Source: Pseudoneobacillus sp042683745 (lineage in GTDB: Bacteria; Bacillota; Bacilli; Bacillales; Cytobacillaceae). From it: DNA of 64,000 bases. Made by a program: the position numbers and the translations under genes. The notes below the pieces were generated by a model. It was not told the DNA's origin. It saw only the letters and a program-made list of their open reading frames with translations, and did not search any database. Each line of letters begins with the position of its first letter. The first letter of the stretch is position 1. The DNA is taken from assembly GCF_042683745.1 (NCBI RefSeq), contig NZ_JBHUJX010000036.1, positions 124,001-188,000 of the forward strand, written 5' to 3'. Shown one piece after another: positions 60,908-64,000 of the stretch.

Positions 60908-61912
60908 CTAAACTGTAACAAGTGACTCCTGCCCAAACCCTTCCTGATAAATCCGACTTATAATTGATTCGATCGCTGGTTCTTCGACGGTTAAATCTGT
61001 AATATTGTGGTGCTGGGTAATTCGGCCAATCAATTCAGAGGCTGAAATTTCATCACGGTTAAAACGTAGCCAAATTCGCTTGCCTTCCTGTTTATAAACC
61101 TCTGCTCCAGCAATTTCAAATCCTGAATTTCCGTTTTCAACATCGACAACCAGTGTTCTTATTTTACCAAACCGTTCCTTGACCGCTGCAATTTCCCCAT
61201 CATACACCTTTTGTCCATGATCGATAAGTACCATGCGGTTACAAAGCTTTTCAATATCCTCCATATCATGGGTGGTTAAAATAACCGTCACTTGGCGCTC
61301 GCGATTGATTTCTTGAATGAATGTACGCATTTTTTCTTTAGCTACGACATCTAATCCAATGGTCGGCTCGTCTAAAAATAGGATCGGTGGATCATGCAAC
61401 AGTGAGGCAGCGATATCAGCCCTCATCCGCTGACCTAATGAAAGTTGGCGGACAGGAGTATTCAGAAATTCATCTAGACCTAAGATCTCTTGATAAATGT
61501 CCATGTTCTGTTTGTATCGTTCATTACTCACCTGATAAATCTCCTTTAAAAGCTCAAACGATTCAATCGTAGGCAAGTCCCACCATAGCTGTGTGCGTTG
61601 TCCGAATACGACACCAATATTTTTTGCATTTTTTTGGCGTTCTTGATAGGGGATAATTCCATTTACTTTGATGTCACCACTAGATGGAACAAGAATCCCC
61701 GTCAGCATTTTAATTGTCGTCGATTTCCCTGCACCATTTGGCCCGATATAGCCAACCATTTCCCCTCGTTCAATGGAAAAACTAATATCTCTAACTGCTT
61801 CTTTTTTTATAAATTGACGTTTAAACAGGCTGCGAACGCTTCCCATGACGCCTGTTTCACGCTTTGCCACCATGAAATCTTTATTTATATTATTTACTTC
61901 GATAATTGCCAT
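60908..61912 (-). CDS. ABC exporter ATPase of the two-permease type
   Basis: A 334-residue ATPase with Walker A GPNGAGKST (about 58-66), signature LSLGQRMRADIAASL, Walker B PILFLDEPTIGLDV and TTHDMEDIE, plus a C-terminal extension of about 90 residues (about 245-334). The extension is typical of ATPases serving ABC-2 permease pairs. It is last in the operon after its permeases, separated from them by repeat copy 8. Start has GGGGGGAG. Confidence 0.9.
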   Translation of the reverse strand: MAIIEVNNINKDFMVAKRETGVMGSVRSLFKRQFIKKEAVRDISFSIERGEMVGYIGPNGAGKSTTIKMLTGILVPSSGDIKVNGIIPYQERQKNAKNIGVVFGQRTQLWWDLPTIESFELLKEIYQVSNERYKQNMDIYQEILGLDEFLNTPVRQLSLGQRMRADIAASLLHDPPILFLDEPTIGLDVVAKEKMRTFIQEINRERQVTVILTTHDMEDIEKLCNRMVLIDHGQKVYDGEIAAVKERFGKIRTLVVDVENGNSGFEIAGAEVYKQEGKRIWLRFNRDEISASELIGRITQHHNITDLTVEEPAIESIISRIYQEGFGQESLVTV

Positions 61913-61936
61913 GATTGTCTCCCCCCTTATAACTTG

Positions 61937-62055
61937 TCTAGCTCCAGCGGCTAGCCCCTCGAGGTCAAATGTTCGCCACCCAAAAAGTCAAAGAACGACT
62001 TTCCGGGTGGCGAAGCATTTGCTTGTCGGGGCTGAGCGAGCCGCTTCCGCTTTTC
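61937..62055 (-). repeat. Dispersed stem-loop repeat, copy 8
   Basis: Minus orientation, starting at the stop codon of the permease gene. Apical hairpin GCCACCCGGAAAGTC pairs with GACTTTTTGGGTGGC around GTTCTTT; the outer arms GCGGAAGCGGC and GCCGCTGGAGCTAGAC also pair. It fills almost all of the 143-base gap between permease and ATPase genes. Confidence 0.9.
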
Positions 62056-62865
62056 TTATGAACCAGTACTCTTATATCGATTCAACCCCGCCATCCAAAA
62101 CCAATAGGATAGTAAAAAGAAAACAAGCCCTACTAGTGGCGATAAGTAGCCGATATAGTCAGGAAAAAACGGTGTTTCTTTTTCTAAAATAACGGTTGAT
62201 GGGAAGTAATTCACGAATCCAAATGGAATGATAAACGCTGTAATCATTTGAACGAGCTTCGGATATATCACTAATGGATAGTTCGTTAAATTACGTGCTG
62301 GGTACATCGCTACCCAATAGAACTGCTCGGACTTCGTCGTCCAAAAGGCAAGGGCAGAAATGATCACAAGCATCCCCCCTTGAATCAATACCCCACCAAT
62401 CACTGTCGATATTAAAAATAAAACCTTCCATAAGCTCCAGTTAATATCAAGGGCAAAACTCACCCAAAGGAACACGATAATCGAAAAAAGAAACTGTCCC
62501 ATCGCAGCAATATCAAACTTCATCGACATAAAGTGGAAAAATGGATGTATCGGTCGTACGAGAAACCGATCAAAGGTCCCGTTCACGATATACGTATCTA
62601 AACTCTTAAAATGGAAAAATAAAACGACACAAAATCCCCAGGAAACAACGGCCAACGCTAACAAAAACAACATCTCATAGAAGCTCCATCCTCCAAGGGC
62701 ATCAAAACGATAGAGCATTACCCACATCGTAACCGCCATGCCCGTGTAAGCTGTAATCAGTCCAATAATCCTCATCACGAAGGCAAAACGGTATTGAAGC
62801 TGGGCTCGTACACCTGCCGAAACAAGTTTCACATATAATGGTATGTAATTCAGTGCTGACCTCAA
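62056..62865 (-). CDS. ABC-2 permease, DUF990-like
   Basis: A 269-residue integral membrane protein with six predicted helices and no large loop. TTG start at 62865 after GGGGGGATAAACT. It follows the other permease by three bases. Pairs of this kind form a heterodimeric channel with one ATPase; the substrate is unknown. Confidence 0.85.
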   Translation of the reverse strand: MRSALNYIPLYVKLVSAGVRAQLQYRFAFVMRIIGLITAYTGMAVTMWVMLYRFDALGGWSFYEMLFLLALAVVSWGFCVVLFFHFKSLDTYIVNGTFDRFLVRPIHPFFHFMSMKFDIAAMGQFLFSIIVFLWVSFALDINWSLWKVLFLISTVIGGVLIQGGMLVIISALAFWTTKSEQFYWVAMYPARNLTNYPLVIYPKLVQMITAFIIPFGFVNYFPSTVILEKETPFFPDYIGYLSPLVGLVFFLLSYWFWMAGLNRYKSTGS

Positions 62866-62868
62866 AGT

Positions 62869-63672
62869 TTATCCCCCCTGTACAATTACTTTCTGTGATG
62901 CCTTATGCCAAACTAATCGTAAAATTCCATAACAAACTACAAGCCAAAATAATTGAACAGCAATGGAAAGGGCGATTTCCGTTCCAGAAATTTTCCCGAT
63001 AAAAATCGAGTTTGGTATAAAATATATTCCCTGAAATGGCATATAGATGGCCACTTTTTCAATCCATTCTGGAAAAAACCAAAGTGGAATAACCGATCCT
63101 GATAATAAGGACATCGCAAAATAAAAGACATCGACAATTCCCCCGGTTTCAACTAAGAAGAACGATAAAAGGCTAAATGACATTTCTATACAATAGCGGA
63201 TTAAAAAGCCGATAAATGCCGCGATGAAAAAGAACACCCACGTTTCCCATGATGTTGGTAATGTTAAATCAATGAATAAGAATACTAAGACATACACCGG
63301 TAATAAGGCAAACAGAAAGTAAAAGGCAACACTGCCAAAATCAGCAAATAAGTAACGAAGTGGAACATCAAATGGTCGCATTAATTCAAGCGCGATATCC
63401 CCTGTTCTTACCTTCTCCTGCATTTCCCATAGCGGCGTTCCTGCCCCGTTCATCCCTGATAAAAATTGACTGACCACGATATAGGTCAGCATCGAAGTGA
63501 AGGTTACCCCACCCGCTTCCTCTTTTCCTGCATAAAGAGCTGTCCATATCGAGCCCCACATTAATAGAAAAATAAGATTGTAGCCCATCCGTGAAAAAAC
63601 ATCGAATCGATAAACGGAAGAGCGCAAGAATGCCTTTTTCGTAAACGTCCAATACAATTTTGTTCTAAACAT
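62869..63672 (-). CDS. ABC-2 permease, first gene of the exporter operon
   Basis: A 267-residue membrane protein with six predicted helices, sharing layout with its neighbour but little direct sequence similarity by eye. Amphipathic segment YTFTKKAF-like start (MFRTKLYWTFTKKAF) precedes helix 1. AAGGTGG precedes the ATG at 63672. The 80 bases upstream are A+T-rich and presumably carry the operon promoter. Confidence 0.85.
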   Translation of the reverse strand: MFRTKLYWTFTKKAFLRSSVYRFDVFSRMGYNLIFLLMWGSIWTALYAGKEEAGGVTFTSMLTYIVVSQFLSGMNGAGTPLWEMQEKVRTGDIALELMRPFDVPLRYLFADFGSVAFYFLFALLPVYVLVFLFIDLTLPTSWETWVFFFIAAFIGFLIRYCIEMSFSLLSFFLVETGGIVDVFYFAMSLLSGSVIPLWFFPEWIEKVAIYMPFQGIYFIPNSIFIGKISGTEIALSIAVQLFWLVVCYGILRLVWHKASQKVIVQGG

Positions 63673-63753
63673 AAGCCACCTTCTACTAATTTAGTGATTT
63701 TTTAGACTATTTATAATATTTTAGCATATATTGGTTTTATTTTTTACAGTAAA

Positions 63754-63786
63754 AAGATCTGTCATCATGATTCGATAACAGATCTT
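63754..63786 (-). terminator. Terminator of the truncated right-edge gene
   Basis: AAGATCTGT (63754-63762) pairs with ACAGATCTT (63778-63786); the minus strand continues TTTTACTG. Confidence 0.75.
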
Positions 63787-63791
63787 CGTCT

Positions 63792-64000
63792 TTAAAAACA
63801 TTGAAAGGATTGAATACTTCTTAAATTGATACCAAAGTATACCCAGCCGAATCTTCTACTCCATCTCCAGCCAGCGACGGAAGTTCTTCCGACGAAGGTT
63901 GGAAAATACCAGAAGCTCTCACCTGTGTTTAACCAAACATACGTATTTCGGAATAAGCAGCCACGGATGCCACCTGGATCTACAGCAAATGCTTGTGCAC
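63792..64000 (-). CDS. Truncated gene, C-terminal 68 residues only
   Basis: The frame from the right edge to the TAA at 63792 encodes a Gly/Arg/Trp/Phe-rich end (FRNTYVWLNTGESFWYFPTF, VGRTSVAGWRWSRRFGWVYF, ending QSFQCF). Alternating aromatics and glycines suggest a beta-rich exported or spore-surface protein. I do not recognise a family with confidence. The 5' part lies outside the window. Confidence 0.6.
   Translation of the reverse strand, partial: AQAFAVDPGGIRGCLFRNTYVWLNTGESFWYFPTFVGRTSVAGWRWSRRFGWVYFGINLRSIQSFQCF

Overview
The window reads as chromosome of an aerobic, spore-forming Bacillaceae bacterium (Firmicutes). The evidence is strong AGGAGG-type ribosome binding sites, GTG and TTG starts, sporulation genes (rsfA, gerQ, a pbpG-type penicillin-binding protein), bacillithiol synthesis (bshB2), coproheme-type haem synthesis (hemQ), and a left half that follows the B. 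subtilis order argS-ywiB-speB-speE-pbpG-ywhD-ywhC-ywhB-ywgA-ywfO-rsfA-lipL-pta-hemQ-gerQ-ywdK-ywdI-pdxK. I cannot name the species.

Layout. 1-21.3 kb is the conserved core: arginyl-tRNA synthetase, polyamine synthesis, peptidoglycan synthesis, lipoate transfer, acetate metabolism, haem, spore coat, a molybdopterin block (moeB-moaD-moaE-mobA) inserted beside pdxK, and the yojF-bshB2 pair. 21.5-22.5 kb holds a NERD-domain gene lying between two nearly identical repeat arrays. 22.8-30.6 kb is a nitrous oxide reduction locus: a Crp/Fnr regulator divergent from cytochrome c, Sec-type NosZ, a NosB-like membrane protein, NosD, NosY, NosF and an unusual lipoprotein. 31-33.5 kb is an ABC-2 exporter with its TetR regulator. 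33.5-51 kb is the most distinctive region: about ten genes in two divergent arms encoding a tubulin/FtsZ-like protein, two membrane vWA proteins, a zinc-ribbon TRAFAC-type GTPase, a GAP1-like protein fused to an extracellular sugar-dehydrogenase propeller, and several proteins of no recognised family. 51-60.7 kb is an accessory stretch of single genes (HAD, Nudix, isochorismatase-like, MBL, S41 peptidase, ArsR-like regulator, nucleotidyltransferase, AAA ATPase, GNAT, two tiny proteins). 60.9-63.7 kb is a second ABC exporter with two different permeases, and a truncated gene runs off the right edge.

Non-coding sequence is unusually rich. (1) Three arrays of exactly five CGGATAT boxes at an exact 21-bp period. 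(2) Eight copies of a long stem-loop repeat family whose stems vary by paired changes while the GTTCTTT loop stays constant; two copies form a 261-bp tandem duplication. (3) Two three-unit arrays with a period of about 52 bp. (4) A 39-bp-period triple GGGGG/CCCCC hairpin. (5) A large inverted repeat inside the tubulin-locus operon. Regulatory sites include a -41.5 Fnr/Crp-type box in front of the nos genes and a perfect palindrome overlapping the exporter promoter.

All positions were read by eye. Family names rest on motif recognition and remembered homologues; no search was run.
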